DNA of 64,000 nt from Acidimicrobiia bacterium (lineage in GTDB: Bacteria > Actinomycetota > Acidimicrobiia > Spongiisociales > UBA5794). Below the pieces are notes generated by a model that saw only the letters and a program-made list of their open reading frames with translations, searched no databases and was not told where the DNA came from. This document shows positions 51,231 to 60,577 of the stretch, in pieces. The stretch is from contig JAWKJB010000002.1 in the NCBI GenBank assembly GCA_041393965.1, forward strand, positions 682,001 through 746,000, in the 5' to 3' direction. The translations under genes were made by a program, and so were the position numbers. Each line of letters starts with the position of its first letter. Positions within the stretch are counted from its first letter, which is position 1.

Positions 51231-51247
51231 GAGAGCTGACAGCTCTC
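51231..51247 (-). terminator. short hairpin at the end of trpE
   Basis: GAGAGCT and AGCTCTC separated by GAC; the hairpin overlaps the trpE stop codon on the minus strand. The 7-bp stem without a T-run is a weak candidate for partial termination before the two-component genes. Confidence 0.35.
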
Positions 51248-52742
51248 AACACTCGTCGGCGAACTCCGCCGCGGCCGCGATGGCGGTAAGAACGGCCGTG
51301 GCCTTGTTCACGCACTCCGCGTACTCCGTGGCGGGATCAGAGTCCACGACCACGCCGGCCCCGGCTTGAACCCATGCGGTGGTGCCGTTGATCACGCAGG
51401 TGCGCAAGCCGATCGCCGTGTCGACCGACCCCGAGAAGTCGACATAGCCGACCGCTCCCGCATACGGGCCGCGGCGCGTCGGTTCGAGGGTGTCGATGAT
51501 CTCCATCGCCCGTACCTTCGGTGCTCCCGTCACGGTCCCATGGGGGAAAGTCGCCCTCAGGACATCCACCGGACCCACCTCGGGCATGAGCCTTCCCGAA
51601 ATCCCCGACACGATGTGCATCACATGGCTGTAGCGCTCGATCACCATCAGATCGTCGACGGCGACGGTGCCGTACTCACAGATCCTCCCGAGATCGTTCC
51701 GAGCGAGATCGATCAGCATCACATGCTCCGCCCGTTCCTTTGGATCGACGAGCAGCTCGGCTTCGAGAGCCACATCTTCGGCCTCGGTCGCCCCACGCCG
51801 GCGCGTTCCTGCGATGGGCCGTGAGTAGGCAACACCGTCTCGTACCCGTGACATCAACTCGGGGGAGGAGCCGACGACGGCGAACTCACCGCTGCGAACG
51901 AGAAACATGAAGGGGGAAGGATTGATGAGCCGAAGCGCCCGATACACGCTGACCGCGTCCCCCGAGAACTCTGTTTCGAATCGCAGCGACGGCACGACCT
52001 GGAAGGCGTCACCGGCGCGAATGTGGGCGATCGCCTTGACCACCGCCTCCTCGAATTGCGCTTGGGTGAGGTTCTGGGTCGTCTGAGGTGTCGCGTCGAA
52101 GGTGGGACGGCGCCGCACCGTAACCGGGGGTTGGTCTGCCAACCGTGCCGCCGCTGCCGAGAGCGCCTCGACGGCGACGGTGTAATCCGCATCCGGATCG
52201 TCGGAGACGAAGACATTCCTGATCAGTGTCACGGTCTCGCGCAGTCGGTCGAACGCCGCAATACCCCCGCAGAACTGCCACAGCGATTCGGGGAGCCCAC
52301 GATCATCGGGTGGACCGTCCCCAAGACGCTCGAGGTACCGGACGGTGTCGTACGCCAGCATGCCGACGGCGCCGGTATGAAGCGGGGGAACCGGTCCGGT
52401 GAATCCGAGCTCGGAAGGCGCCGGGACCGTGAACCGATCGATCAGTTCCGCAAGCACATCGAGGGGATCACCATCCTTGAGGGCAACGGAGGGGTCATCC
52501 AGCGAAGACACCCCGTCGATCGCCGTGAGCGTGAAGGCAGGATCCCAACCGATGAACGACCACCTCCCCCAGCGCTCGCCTCCTTCGACGGACTCCAGAA
52601 GAAAGCCGTCTCCATCACCGGTGAGCCTGCGGAACACCGACAACGGCGTCCAGGAATCGGCGAGGACCTCGATGGCAACCGGCACGACGCTGTAGCGCGA
52701 GGCGAGATCGACGAACGCGGCACGGTCGAGGTTCGGCTCCAT
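51246..52742 (-). CDS. trpE: anthranilate synthase component I
   Basis: A 498-residue chorismate-utilising enzyme. The N-terminal domain has the feedback-site type LLESVEGGERWGRWSFIG. The C-terminal domain shows AGDAFQVVPSLRFE, NPSPFMFLVRSGEFAVVGSSPELMSRV, SRPIAGTRRRG, LIDLARNDLGR, ATFPHGTVTGAPKVRAMEII and GAGVVVDSDPATEY. The glutamine amidotransferase subunit (trpG) and trpD are not in the window. It is first in the trpE-RR-HK-trpCFBA cluster. Confidence 0.95.
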   Translation of the reverse strand: MEPNLDRAAFVDLASRYSVVPVAIEVLADSWTPLSVFRRLTGDGDGFLLESVEGGERWGRWSFIGWDPAFTLTAIDGVSSLDDPSVALKDGDPLDVLAELIDRFTVPAPSELGFTGPVPPLHTGAVGMLAYDTVRYLERLGDGPPDDRGLPESLWQFCGGIAAFDRLRETVTLIRNVFVSDDPDADYTVAVEALSAAAARLADQPPVTVRRRPTFDATPQTTQNLTQAQFEEAVVKAIAHIRAGDAFQVVPSLRFETEFSGDAVSVYRALRLINPSPFMFLVRSGEFAVVGSSPELMSRVRDGVAYSRPIAGTRRRGATEAEDVALEAELLVDPKERAEHVMLIDLARNDLGRICEYGTVAVDDLMVIERYSHVMHIVSGISGRLMPEVGPVDVLRATFPHGTVTGAPKVRAMEIIDTLEPTRRGPYAGAVGYVDFSGSVDTAIGLRTCVINGTTAWVQAGAGVVVDSDPATEYAECVNKATAVLTAIAAAAEFADEC

Positions 52743-52806
52743 GGAAGGGCGAGGCTACTCGGCGTGCGTCCGCAGCGGAATAGATGCGACCCGTCACCCT
52801 ACATCT

Positions 52807-53553
52807 CTACACATCGGCGAGGCTGTCGAGGCCGAGCCATTGGAGAACATCCGCGAACCAGCTCGACAGGTCCGTGATGTTGCCAGACACCATCAACCAG
52901 CCGAAGAACGCAAGCAGCAGTCCCGAGATGACGGTGATCTGGGTGAGGTACCGCTTGACCCAGTTGAAGGCGGAGAACGCCTTCGTCAGAAGCAGCGATG
53001 TGAGCAGGAAGGGGATGCCGAGGCCGAGACTGTAGACGAACAGCACAAGCATCCCTTCGAGCACGGTGTCACGGTCCGCCCCCAACGCGAGCGCAGACGC
53101 GAGGAAGGGCCCGATGCATGGGGTCCAGCCGAATGCGAACGCTCCACCCATGATCGGCACGCCGATCAACCCGAATCGGGTCGCTCCACTCGACTCGATC
53201 CGGCGTTCCTTCATGAGCGGGAGGAGAAACGAAGGGGTCCACACCGCCGTGACAGCGATGAACAGCCCCATCGCGATGATGAGCCACCCTGCAATGACCG
53301 TGAAGACGGAGTTGTTGAGGAACGAGGAGAGTCCCGTCGCGCTGGCTCCGAGTGACACGAACACGACCGTAAAGCCAGCAACGAACAGCGCCGTGCGCAT
53401 CACCACCCTCCGGGTCGACACCTGCCCCTGGGAGATGGCCTGCAAGTCGTAGCCCGACATCAGGGAGATGTATCCCGGGAGGAGCGGAAGGACACACGGC
53501 GAAACGAACGATGCCACACCGGCAAACAGGGCGGCAACGAGTGAGACTTCCAC
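52807..53553 (-). CDS. ccdA: cytochrome c biogenesis protein CcdA
   Basis: A 248-residue membrane protein with about six helices that carries reducing power across the membrane for cytochrome c maturation or other thiol proteins. The redox cysteines are C20 (SFVSPCVLPLLPGY) and C146 (GWTPCIGPFLASALALG). The start is GTG at 53553, preceded by AAGGAAG; the longer open frame upstream overlaps the divergent MFS gene and is not real protein. It lies 64 bases upstream of trpE. No resA or resB gene is adjacent. Confidence 0.93.
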   Translation of the reverse strand: MEVSLVAALFAGVASFVSPCVLPLLPGYISLMSGYDLQAISQGQVSTRRVVMRTALFVAGFTVVFVSLGASATGLSSFLNNSVFTVIAGWLIIAMGLFIAVTAVWTPSFLLPLMKERRIESSGATRFGLIGVPIMGGAFAFGWTPCIGPFLASALALGADRDTVLEGMLVLFVYSLGLGIPFLLTSLLLTKAFSAFNWVKRYLTQITVISGLLLAFFGWLMVSGNITDLSSWFADVLQWLGLDSLADV

Positions 53554-53706
53554 CGTGTTTCTTCCTTGGATCGGCTGCATCCACAACGGTAGGGATTGGG
53601 GGATTGTTCCCAACGAACACCCACAAGACCCACAACACCGGGATTCTGACGGTCGTTGGCTAACCTCCGCGTGCGTCCCCCAAACCATTGAACAGTTGAA
53701 GCCGTC

Positions 53707-54969
53707 ATGACCGGGTCCGTCTACGGGCAACACAAGCAGCGAGCGCCGCGCCTCACACCAGCCGCACGGCGCATCATCTTCCTGACCGCCATCATCGGCT
53801 TTGTCGCCGGATTCGCCGGGAGCGAGATGTCTCACACGCTCCCATTCGCTCGCACATCCCTCCAGCTCTCCGAGGGGCAGATGAGCACCGTGTTCGCCGT
53901 TGTGCGTGCCGTGTCGCTCGTCGGAGTCCTGTTGACGATGATCGCCGATCGGTCGGGAAGGCGTCGACCGCTGCTGGGGGCGTTCGCCCTCGTCTGTCTT
54001 GCGAGCGCCCTCACCGCCTTCGTCCCTTCGGTCGTCGCATACACCGTGTCGCAGTCGGCCGTCCGCGTCGGGGTTGTGGCGATCGCTTCGATCTCGATCG
54101 TGCTCATCGCCGAGGAGGTCCCTGCCGGGTCTCGGGCCATGGCCCTCGGTTTCTACGGTCTCTCCGGTTCGATGGGAGTCGGCTTCGGACTCCTCCTTCT
54201 CCCGATCGCCGAGGGCACCGACAACGCGTGGCGCATCCTGTTCGGCCTTGCATCGCTCGGCCTTCTCGCCTTTCCGCTCTTGAACCGTTTCCTGCCCGAG
54301 TCCAGAGCCTTCACGCCTGCTCCGCCTTTTCCCTTCGTCAAGGCACTCGGCATGGGTCTCAACAAGCACTTCTGGCCACTGGCCGGGGTCGCTTTTTTCG
54401 TCGCTGCCTTCTCAAGTCCCGCCTTCGACTTCGTCCTGGAACGGTTGATCAACGATCTCGCGTGGGATGCGTCCGCCGCAAGGTTCCTCCTCATTCTGTT
54501 CTCGGGTGTCGGAACGGTCGGCCTTCTCGTCGGTGGCCGCCTCGCCGACCGTGTCGGCAGGCGCCAGACCTCGTCGCTTGCGCTCGCCATCGGGCTCGTC
54601 GGAGGGGTCGGGTTCTACACCCTCGACTCGGGATGGTTCCTCGCCGCGGCGATCTTCCTCGCGACTCTCGGCGCCACGATGCTGGCGCCGTCGATCGCTG
54701 CGCAGCGTGCCGAGCTGTTCCCGACGAGGCTCCGTGCAACGGCAGGCGGATGGCTGACCAACATCGGCATCATCGGGTCGATCGCGGGCTTTCTGTTCGG
54801 AGGGTTCATGATCGACCGGTACGGACTCACCACAACCGTTGCAGTGCTTGGGGCCGGGCTCGTGATCTCGATCCTGTTGATCCTCAGGCTCCCCGAGACG
54901 CGGGGGATGGATCTCGTACGACGCCGAGCGGCCCCCAGCGATGCCAACCGGCGAGTGCAAACAACCTGA
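53707..54969 (+). CDS. MFS transporter
   Basis: A 420-residue transporter with about twelve membrane helices in two six-helix halves. The loop between helices 2 and 3 reads LTMIADRSGRRRPLLGAF, and its counterpart in the second half is GGRLADRVGRRQTSS, both MFS signature motifs. RAELFPTRLRATAGGW is typical of the sugar-transporter-like branch. The substrate is unknown. Its last 86 bases overlap the end of the convergent MATE gene. Confidence 0.9.
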   Translation: MTGSVYGQHKQRAPRLTPAARRIIFLTAIIGFVAGFAGSEMSHTLPFARTSLQLSEGQMSTVFAVVRAVSLVGVLLTMIADRSGRRRPLLGAFALVCLASALTAFVPSVVAYTVSQSAVRVGVVAIASISIVLIAEEVPAGSRAMALGFYGLSGSMGVGFGLLLLPIAEGTDNAWRILFGLASLGLLAFPLLNRFLPESRAFTPAPPFPFVKALGMGLNKHFWPLAGVAFFVAAFSSPAFDFVLERLINDLAWDASAARFLLILFSGVGTVGLLVGGRLADRVGRRQTSSLALAIGLVGGVGFYTLDSGWFLAAAIFLATLGATMLAPSIAAQRAELFPTRLRATAGGWLTNIGIIGSIAGFLFGGFMIDRYGLTTTVAVLGAGLVISILLILRLPETRGMDLVRRRAAPSDANRRVQTT

Positions 54970-56239
54970 CCAGCGTCAGCACGCCGAGGGACGCCCAGAC
55001 CCCGACGAGCGAATCGCCGAATGCCACGAGACAGATCACCGTCGCGATCCCGGCGACGACCATCGACACGGCGAGATATCGAAAGGCCGATGCGCCGATG
55101 CCGACCCCGTCCCAGACATACACCAAGGCGGTCAGGGGCTGGAGCACGATCACGAAGATGTAGATGTCCGAAAGCAACGATTCCACCGCGGGTTGGAGAT
55201 CGAACAGGATGGGAAGCAGCGGAGCGGAAATGACGAGCATCACCGAAAGGCCGATGCCGGTGATCACACCAAGCGCGAGCAGCCGGTTCGCAAGCGATCT
55301 CGCCGCTGCGATGTTTCGCGTTCCGAAATCTGAACCGATCATCGCCTGAGCTGCGATGGCGTACGAGTCGAGGACGAAGGCGAGAAAGAGCCACACCTGG
55401 AGTGCGACCTGATGTGCCGCCGTTTCAGCGGTCCCGATTCGTGAGGCAGCGAAGGTCGTTGCCGTGATCGCTCCGAGCAGGGCAAGCGAACGAACAATCA
55501 TCGGCCAGCCGGCGTGCAGCACATCACCGACGGGAAGAGACTCAAGCTTGCCGCGAAGAAGCCCCACGCCCAGCTTGACCCGATCGACGCCGAGGATGAG
55601 GACGAGGAACCACACGGCTGCGGTCGCGTGTGCGATCACGGTCGCCCACGCAGCCCCAGCGATGCCGAGCCCCAAGCCGAAGATCAGCAGCGGATCGAGA
55701 ATCAGGTTCACGATATTCATCCCGACCGCGACCCACAGCGGTGTCGTCGTGTTCTGATGGCCCCGGTAGACACCATGTCCGACGGTGGTCAGGAGAAGCA
55801 ATGGCAGTGAAACGAACCGGATCCTCAGGTACACCATGGCTTCGGATCCAACCGTCGGATCGGCACCGAACAGGTTGGTGATGGCCGGCGTCAAGGCGAT
55901 GAAGACGAACCCGAGTCCTGCGCCGAGCGCGACGGCGATCCACATCGAACCGGTGGCGATCCGCCCAGCCTTGCCGAGTTTCCCCCGTGCGACCTCGCCG
56001 GCAATCAAGGGTGTGATCGTCACTTGGACGAAGTTGAATACGGAGAACACGGCAGCGAACACCGCACCAGCGATCGCGAGCGCAGCGAGCTGGGCCGTAC
56101 CGAGCCGACCAACCCAGGCTGTGTCGACGATCGTCACGACAGGGTCGATCGCGAGGGTTCCCAACGCAGGCAGAGCCAGGACGACGATGGCGCGATCGCG
56201 TGGGTTTCGCCGAAAGGCCGTACGCAGCTCAGTGCTCAT
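54884..56239 (-). CDS. MATE family efflux transporter
   Basis: A 451-residue membrane protein with twelve hydrophobic helices in two similar halves. The start region ALPALGTLAIDPVVTIVDTAWVGRLGTAQLAALAIAG, and YRGHQNTTTPLWVAVGMNIVNLILDPLLIFGLG, are the DinF-like MATE pattern. It exchanges Na+ or H+ for cationic compounds. I start it at MSTELRTAFRR, overlapping the nth stop as ATGA. DinF relatives are often next to repair genes; here nth precedes it. Confidence 0.92.
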   Translation of the reverse strand: MSTELRTAFRRNPRDRAIVVLALPALGTLAIDPVVTIVDTAWVGRLGTAQLAALAIAGAVFAAVFSVFNFVQVTITPLIAGEVARGKLGKAGRIATGSMWIAVALGAGLGFVFIALTPAITNLFGADPTVGSEAMVYLRIRFVSLPLLLLTTVGHGVYRGHQNTTTPLWVAVGMNIVNLILDPLLIFGLGLGIAGAAWATVIAHATAAVWFLVLILGVDRVKLGVGLLRGKLESLPVGDVLHAGWPMIVRSLALLGAITATTFAASRIGTAETAAHQVALQVWLFLAFVLDSYAIAAQAMIGSDFGTRNIAAARSLANRLLALGVITGIGLSVMLVISAPLLPILFDLQPAVESLLSDIYIFVIVLQPLTALVYVWDGVGIGASAFRYLAVSMVVAGIATVICLVAFGDSLVGVWASLGVLTLVRLFALAGWHRWGPLGVVRDPSPASRGA

Positions 56240-56919
56240 CGCGCGGGACGCGGCGTTTTCGGCTCGTATGGACAACGGTCTCGCAAGAAACACTCCCAGC
56301 ACCGCGGTTTGCGCGCATCACAGAGGTCCCGACCGAACCGGATGATGGGCATCGAGACTCCCGACCAGCGCTTCTTCGGGAACAATTCCTTGAGATCTTC
56401 CTCGATTCGCACGGGATCGGTCTCGGCGGTGAGACCGAGCCGATTGACCACTCGCTTGACATGGGTGTCGACGGCGATCGCTGGGAGCCCCCACACTTCG
56501 GCAAGCACGACGGAGGCCGTCTTGCGACCGACACCGCGCAGCTTCACCAATTCGTCGAGATCGGCCGGGACCTTCCCGCCGTACCGATCGACGAGGTCGC
56601 CCGCGAGCGCGATGATGCTCTTGGTCTTCTGTCGGTAGTAGCCCGTCGAGTAGATGATCTGCTCGACCTCTTCGGGATTCGCGGCGGCAAGATCCTCCGG
56701 GGTCGAGTACGCGGCGAACAGTTGAGGCGCCACCCGGTTGACATTGTCGTCCGTCGTCTGCGCGGACAGAACCGTGGCAACGAGGAGCTGCCACGGGTCC
56801 CGGTAGTCCAGCGCGGTGCCGACATCGGGATATCGCCGTGTGATCCCGTTCAGGATCACCGAGGCGTTGCGCTTGTCGTCCGTGGTGAAGGTACGATCGC
56901 CACCCTTGGATGCGGTCAT
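56236..56919 (-). CDS. nth: endonuclease III
   Basis: A 227-residue DNA glycosylase/AP lyase removing oxidised pyrimidines. The helix-hairpin-helix KLRGVGRKTASVVL supplies catalytic K133, and D151 is in AIAVDTHVKRV. The 4Fe-4S cluster cysteines are C200, C207, C210 and C216. The ATG at 56919 (MTASKGGDRT) is chosen; another lies 6 bases upstream. The downstream MATE gene overlaps it by 4 bases. Confidence 0.95.
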   Translation of the reverse strand: MTASKGGDRTFTTDDKRNASVILNGITRRYPDVGTALDYRDPWQLLVATVLSAQTTDDNVNRVAPQLFAAYSTPEDLAAANPEEVEQIIYSTGYYRQKTKSIIALAGDLVDRYGGKVPADLDELVKLRGVGRKTASVVLAEVWGLPAIAVDTHVKRVVNRLGLTAETDPVRIEEDLKELFPKKRWSGVSMPIIRFGRDLCDARKPRCWECFLRDRCPYEPKTPRPAR

Positions 56920-56952
56920 GAGCAACGATGCTACCTATGGTGTGGTCCGGCG

Positions 56953-57396
56953 ATGATTCCTGACGAAACGACGATTGCGGCGCTCCGTCGCGAGTATGCA
57001 CGGTGCTTCGGCTGCGGAGCCGACAACGCCATCGGTCTGCATCTCGATGGGTTCACCGTCGACAACGGAACCGTCACGGTGCCATTCGTGCCGAGACAGG
57101 AGTTCTCCGGATTCGACGGCATCCTCCACGGTGGTGTCATCGCGACGGCGCTCGACGAGATTGCTGCGTGGGCTGCCATGCTGACCGAGGGTGTGTTCGT
57201 GTTCACCGCGAACCTCGACATCCGTTTCCGAAGGAAGGCTGAGACATCCGCAACCTTCCTCCTCACGGGGCGGGTCATCGAACGGCGGGGCAAGCGGCTG
57301 TCCATCGAAGGGGCGATGGCAACCGGCGGAATCACCGTTGCTGAGGCATCGGGCCTCTTCGTGGTAGCGGCCCAAGTGCCGCATGAGGCGATCTGA
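56953..57396 (+). CDS. PaaI-like hotdog-fold thioesterase
   Basis: A 147-residue single hotdog domain. CFGCGADNAIGLHL is the N-terminal zinc-ribbon-like stretch seen in many family members, GFDGILHGGVIATALDEIAAWAA is the central hotdog helix with catalytic-site H and G and an acidic residue, and NLDIRFRRKAETSATFLLTGRV follows. It probably hydrolyses an acyl-CoA; the substrate is unknown. It is divergent from nth by 33 bases; TATGGT about 11 bases upstream could serve a near-leaderless start. Confidence 0.88.
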   Translation: MIPDETTIAALRREYARCFGCGADNAIGLHLDGFTVDNGTVTVPFVPRQEFSGFDGILHGGVIATALDEIAAWAAMLTEGVFVFTANLDIRFRRKAETSATFLLTGRVIERRGKRLSIEGAMATGGITVAEASGLFVVAAQVPHEAI

Positions 57397-57411
57397 GCAT
57401 GAACGGATGCC

Positions 57412-57675
57412 TCAACTCACCGGTCGGCGTCGGTGGCGTGTGAGCATGCGCCAACACCCTGCAATACCGAAGCCGAGGCCACCTGCGAGAGCACCGAAGA
57501 CCAAGGCAAGCTCAAGCAGGGTGAACAGGGAGGTCTCGCAGGTACCGAGCCCGTCCGGACACAGCCCGAGCCCTGAGCCGCCCGTGACGAGATCGACGAG
57601 CACGACGGCTGGGAGGACCACGACGGCAGCGAGGAGCACGATGAGTGCACCGAGTACGACTCGAACAGCGATCAT
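57412..57675 (-). CDS. small two-helix membrane protein
   Basis: An 87-residue protein with two membrane helices (VVLGALIVLLAAVVVLPAVV and LFTLLELALVFGALAGGLGF) and a short loop holding two cysteines (GLCPDGLGTCETS). It starts at MIAVRVVLGALIV. The family is not recognised. It is convergent with the thioesterase gene, 15 bases apart, and divergent from the ThyX-like gene. Confidence 0.6.
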   Translation of the reverse strand: MIAVRVVLGALIVLLAAVVVLPAVVLVDLVTGGSGLGLCPDGLGTCETSLFTLLELALVFGALAGGLGFGIAGCWRMLTRHRRRPVS

Positions 57676-57768
57676 CCCTCGGAGGCTACCGCCGGGCACC
57701 GATTGCCGACGGACATCGGCTCCGGTACGGTTGCCGACATCGAATCCGGCGATTCGCGCGGGGCAACA

Positions 57769-59406
57769 ATGACAGCAGATCCGGTCTTCCATATCGAGGA
57801 ATTCACCGATTCGGAACTCGCCATCCTCAATCGCCATTTCACGAACACGGACCTTCCGGTGTTCGGGATCATCGGACTCCCTGAGGTCGTCAAGGGTGCG
57901 CTGTTCGCCCGTTACAGTCGCTCACCGAAGTCGATTCGCAGGCTGTTCCTCGACGAGTTCGCGTCCGAGGCATCGTTCGGCCTCGACGCCGACCCGGCTG
58001 GCTCCGTGAGTCATGTCGGCGTGGCACGGGCGCAGCAACTGTACGACCGGGTCTTCACCCAATACGGCGATGACTCCGTCGCACAGCTCGGCGGAGCCCA
58101 CATCGCGGTCGAGCAGGCCTCGAACATCCTCACCAAGGTGCTTGAGTGGGGACGGCTCGCCTCGTATCTTGAGCAGTCGACGCGCTACATCTTCTACGAC
58201 AAGCAACTCGGTGGGAGGTACCGCTACCACATTCCTTCCGAGATCGACACGGTGGGTCTCACCGACCGGTATCGACACGACATGGACAGGTCGTTTGCGA
58301 CCTACTCGGATGTGGTGGCCCGACTCGTCGAGCACTACGAAGCCCTGTACCCGAAGGCCGACGGCGACTCGGACTATGTATGGCGATCGACGATCAGAGC
58401 AAAGGCATGCGATGACGCAAGGGGACTCCTTCCGGCTTCGACGACCTCGAATGTGGGGATCTTCGCTTCCGGCCAGGCCTACGAGGCGCTGCTGGTTCGG
58501 ATGCGGAGCCATCCTCTGCAAGAGGTGCGGATGTGTTCCGACCTCATCCTCGGTGAGCTGCGAAAGATGATCCCCGCCTTCATGAAACGGGTGGATGTCC
58601 CGGACCGCGGCGGGGCGTGGTCACGGTACTTCACGGAGATCGCCGAGGCGATGGGGAACCGTGCCGCAGTGCTCGGTGTCGAGCCTGACCCGGCTCCGAT
58701 CGTGACCCTCGTCGATTTCGACCCACACGGTGAGCAAAAGGTGGCCGCCGCGGCCCTGTACGCCCACACCGATCTCCCGGATGCCCAGATCAGGGGACTC
58801 GTCGATGACATGACCGACGACGAGATCGATGCAATCTTCACGGCCTTCGTTGGGGACCGTACCAACCGGAGACACAAGCCCGGCCGCGGCATGGAACAGA
58901 CCTATTACCGGTTCGATGTCCTGTGCGACTACGGGATCTTCCGCGATCTTCAACGGCACCGCATGCTGACGATCGAATGGCAGGATCTCACCACCGACCA
59001 CGGATACGCCACACCGCCTGCCATCGACGACATCGGTGCGCGTGCAATGTGGGACGAGGCCATGGAACGGGCAGCACTCCTCGTCGAGGACATCACCCAC
59101 AGCATCTCTCGAACCGTGGCGCAATACGCCGTTCCGTTCGCCAGCAGGATTCGATTCGTCATGAACCTCAACGCGAGAGAAGCGTTCCACCTCATCGAAC
59201 TCAGAACCCAACAGGGCGGCCATCCCGACTATCGGCGCGTCTGCCAAGAGATGCACCGAGCCATCGCAGAGGTGGCAGGGCATCGACGGATCGCAGAGGC
59301 CATGTCCTTCGTCGACCACAGCGAGTACGACCTCGCCCGCCTCGAAACCGAACGAAAGGCCGCATCACGGCGCGCCGCCGCCGGAATCACCGACCCGTCG
59401 GTCTAG
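57769..59406 (+). CDS. tandem ThyX-fold protein (FAD-dependent thymidylate synthase-like)
   Basis: A 545-residue protein made of two ThyX-like halves. The first half has GDDSVAQLGGAHIAVEQASN and GRLASYLEQSTRYIFYD, which aligns with the ThyX block RHRxxxxxxxS but has WGR in place of RHR. The second half has FRDLQRHRMLTIEWQD, with RHR kept but D where S is expected, then REAFHLIELRTQQGGHPDYRR near the end. Each half thus keeps a different part of the signature. ThyX makes dTMP with FAD and NADPH; whether this protein does so is uncertain. Single-domain ThyX is about 220-260 residues. The start MTADPVFHIEEF is chosen over the longer frame from 57703. Confidence 0.82.
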   Translation: MTADPVFHIEEFTDSELAILNRHFTNTDLPVFGIIGLPEVVKGALFARYSRSPKSIRRLFLDEFASEASFGLDADPAGSVSHVGVARAQQLYDRVFTQYGDDSVAQLGGAHIAVEQASNILTKVLEWGRLASYLEQSTRYIFYDKQLGGRYRYHIPSEIDTVGLTDRYRHDMDRSFATYSDVVARLVEHYEALYPKADGDSDYVWRSTIRAKACDDARGLLPASTTSNVGIFASGQAYEALLVRMRSHPLQEVRMCSDLILGELRKMIPAFMKRVDVPDRGGAWSRYFTEIAEAMGNRAAVLGVEPDPAPIVTLVDFDPHGEQKVAAAALYAHTDLPDAQIRGLVDDMTDDEIDAIFTAFVGDRTNRRHKPGRGMEQTYYRFDVLCDYGIFRDLQRHRMLTIEWQDLTTDHGYATPPAIDDIGARAMWDEAMERAALLVEDITHSISRTVAQYAVPFASRIRFVMNLNAREAFHLIELRTQQGGHPDYRRVCQEMHRAIAEVAGHRRIAEAMSFVDHSEYDLARLETERKAASRRAAAGITDPSV

Positions 59407-59433
59407 TGCTCTGTCGCTCGGGAGCGATCACCA

Positions 59434-59646
59434 CTAGTCGCCCGAAAGCGGAATTCGAAGAACGAGCTCGCCGTCTTCAACCGTCCACGAAGCGGCGGCA
59501 ACAAGCGAATAGTCCAGGTAGTCCTTCTCGGCGGATTCGATGAACACCCGCCGGGCATCCCCCTCGAGCGGCGGAACACCCCGCTCACGAACCGCTCTCG
59601 CTCGCCGTTCGAAACGCTCGAGGAACTCGTCCATGTCAAGCTGAGC
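59434..59646 (-). CDS. small hypothetical protein
   Basis: About 70 residues: LERFERRARAVRERGVPPLEGDARRVFIESAEKDYLDYSLVAAASWTVEDGELVLRIPL. The start is GTG at 59646, with AAGGA eight bases upstream; ATG 59634 is the alternative. A charged helix is followed by a beta-rich end. The family is unknown. It is divergent from the ArsA-like gene and convergent with the ThyX-like gene. Confidence 0.6.
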   Translation of the reverse strand, partial: AQLDMDEFLERFERRARAVRERGVPPLEGDARRVFIESAEKDYLDYSLVAAASWTVEDGELVLRIPLSGD

Positions 59647-59719
59647 CACAATGCCATCCTTGATCGACCGTGATGATCGTAGGCAGGTGCACCGCGGCTT
59701 GTGACGGTACGATCCGCCC

Positions 59720-60577
59720 ATGGCCACATCCGAGCTTGTTCTCGTCTCAGGCAAGGGAGGCACGGGCAAGTCTGCGCTCACGGCGGCCCTTGCGATCGAA
59801 CAGGCACGAAGGGGTCGTCGTGTCCTTGCCGTCGACCTCGGGTCAGGTCTCGGACTCGGCGCGCATCTCCGAGTGACTGCCCTCGACTACCGGCCGGTCC
59901 AGGTCCGGCCGGGCCTGTGGGCGATGACGATGGTGCGTGCCGCCGCCCTCGACGAATACCTCAAGACCCAGCTCAGGGTTCCCCACGGAGCTCCAACCGG
60001 CGCCGTGACGGCTGCGCTCAATGTGCTGGTCGACACGGCTCCGGGAGTTCGGGAGATCATCTCGATCGGCAAGCCGATCTTCGAGCTGTGGAAACACGAG
60101 TGGGACGCCGTCCTCGTCGACACGCCTTCCCTCGGACAGTTCCAGTCATATCTCAGGGCACCCGAGACCATCGCCGCGATCGTTCCGACGGGGAATGTCC
60201 AGCGCCAGGCGGCAGAGCTCGCCACCACACTCGCCGACCGCGACACGACGCGGGTGGTGCTCGTGACGACACCCGCGGAGCTTCCCGTGATAGAGACCAT
60301 GGAAGCGATCGCGACGATCAGAAACGAGGGTCTCTGTCCCCCGCCGACGGTCGTCGTCAACCGCCTCGTGACGACGATGTCCATCAGTGACGATGCCATC
60401 GCCACGCTCCCGGAAGGTCCGTTTCGCGACGCCGCCATCCATCAACGCTCCGTCGAGCGCCTCCAGGAGCACTGGCTCGAGATGTTGGACTACCAGGCCA
60501 CGCTCCCGTATCTGATGGGCGTCCTCACACCGGGAGAAGTAGCGCTGCGTCTTGCGGACTCCTTGGAGATGCTATGA
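59720..60577 (+). CDS. ArsA/Get3-type ATPase, first of a pair
   Basis: A 285-residue MinD/ArsA-type ATPase. Deviant Walker A SGKGGTGKSAL is at the N-terminus with both lysines, VLAVDLGSGLGLGAHL is switch I, and WDAVLVDTPSLGQFQSYL is Walker B/switch II. It overlaps the second ArsA-type gene by 4 bases. The arrangement matches the mycobacterial pair Rv3679-Rv3680, linked to envelope stress and drug tolerance; a role in membrane-protein handling or export of small molecules is inferred by family only. Confidence 0.88.
   Translation: MATSELVLVSGKGGTGKSALTAALAIEQARRGRRVLAVDLGSGLGLGAHLRVTALDYRPVQVRPGLWAMTMVRAAALDEYLKTQLRVPHGAPTGAVTAALNVLVDTAPGVREIISIGKPIFELWKHEWDAVLVDTPSLGQFQSYLRAPETIAAIVPTGNVQRQAAELATTLADRDTTRVVLVTTPAELPVIETMEAIATIRNEGLCPPPTVVVNRLVTTMSISDDAIATLPEGPFRDAAIHQRSVERLQEHWLEMLDYQATLPYLMGVLTPGEVALRLADSLEML

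Noticed and set aside
52807..54369. A 520-codon frame extending ccdA upstream
   Set aside because: The added part overlaps the divergent MFS gene and is charged and repetitive. The GTG at 53553 has a ribosome site and gives a standard CcdA.
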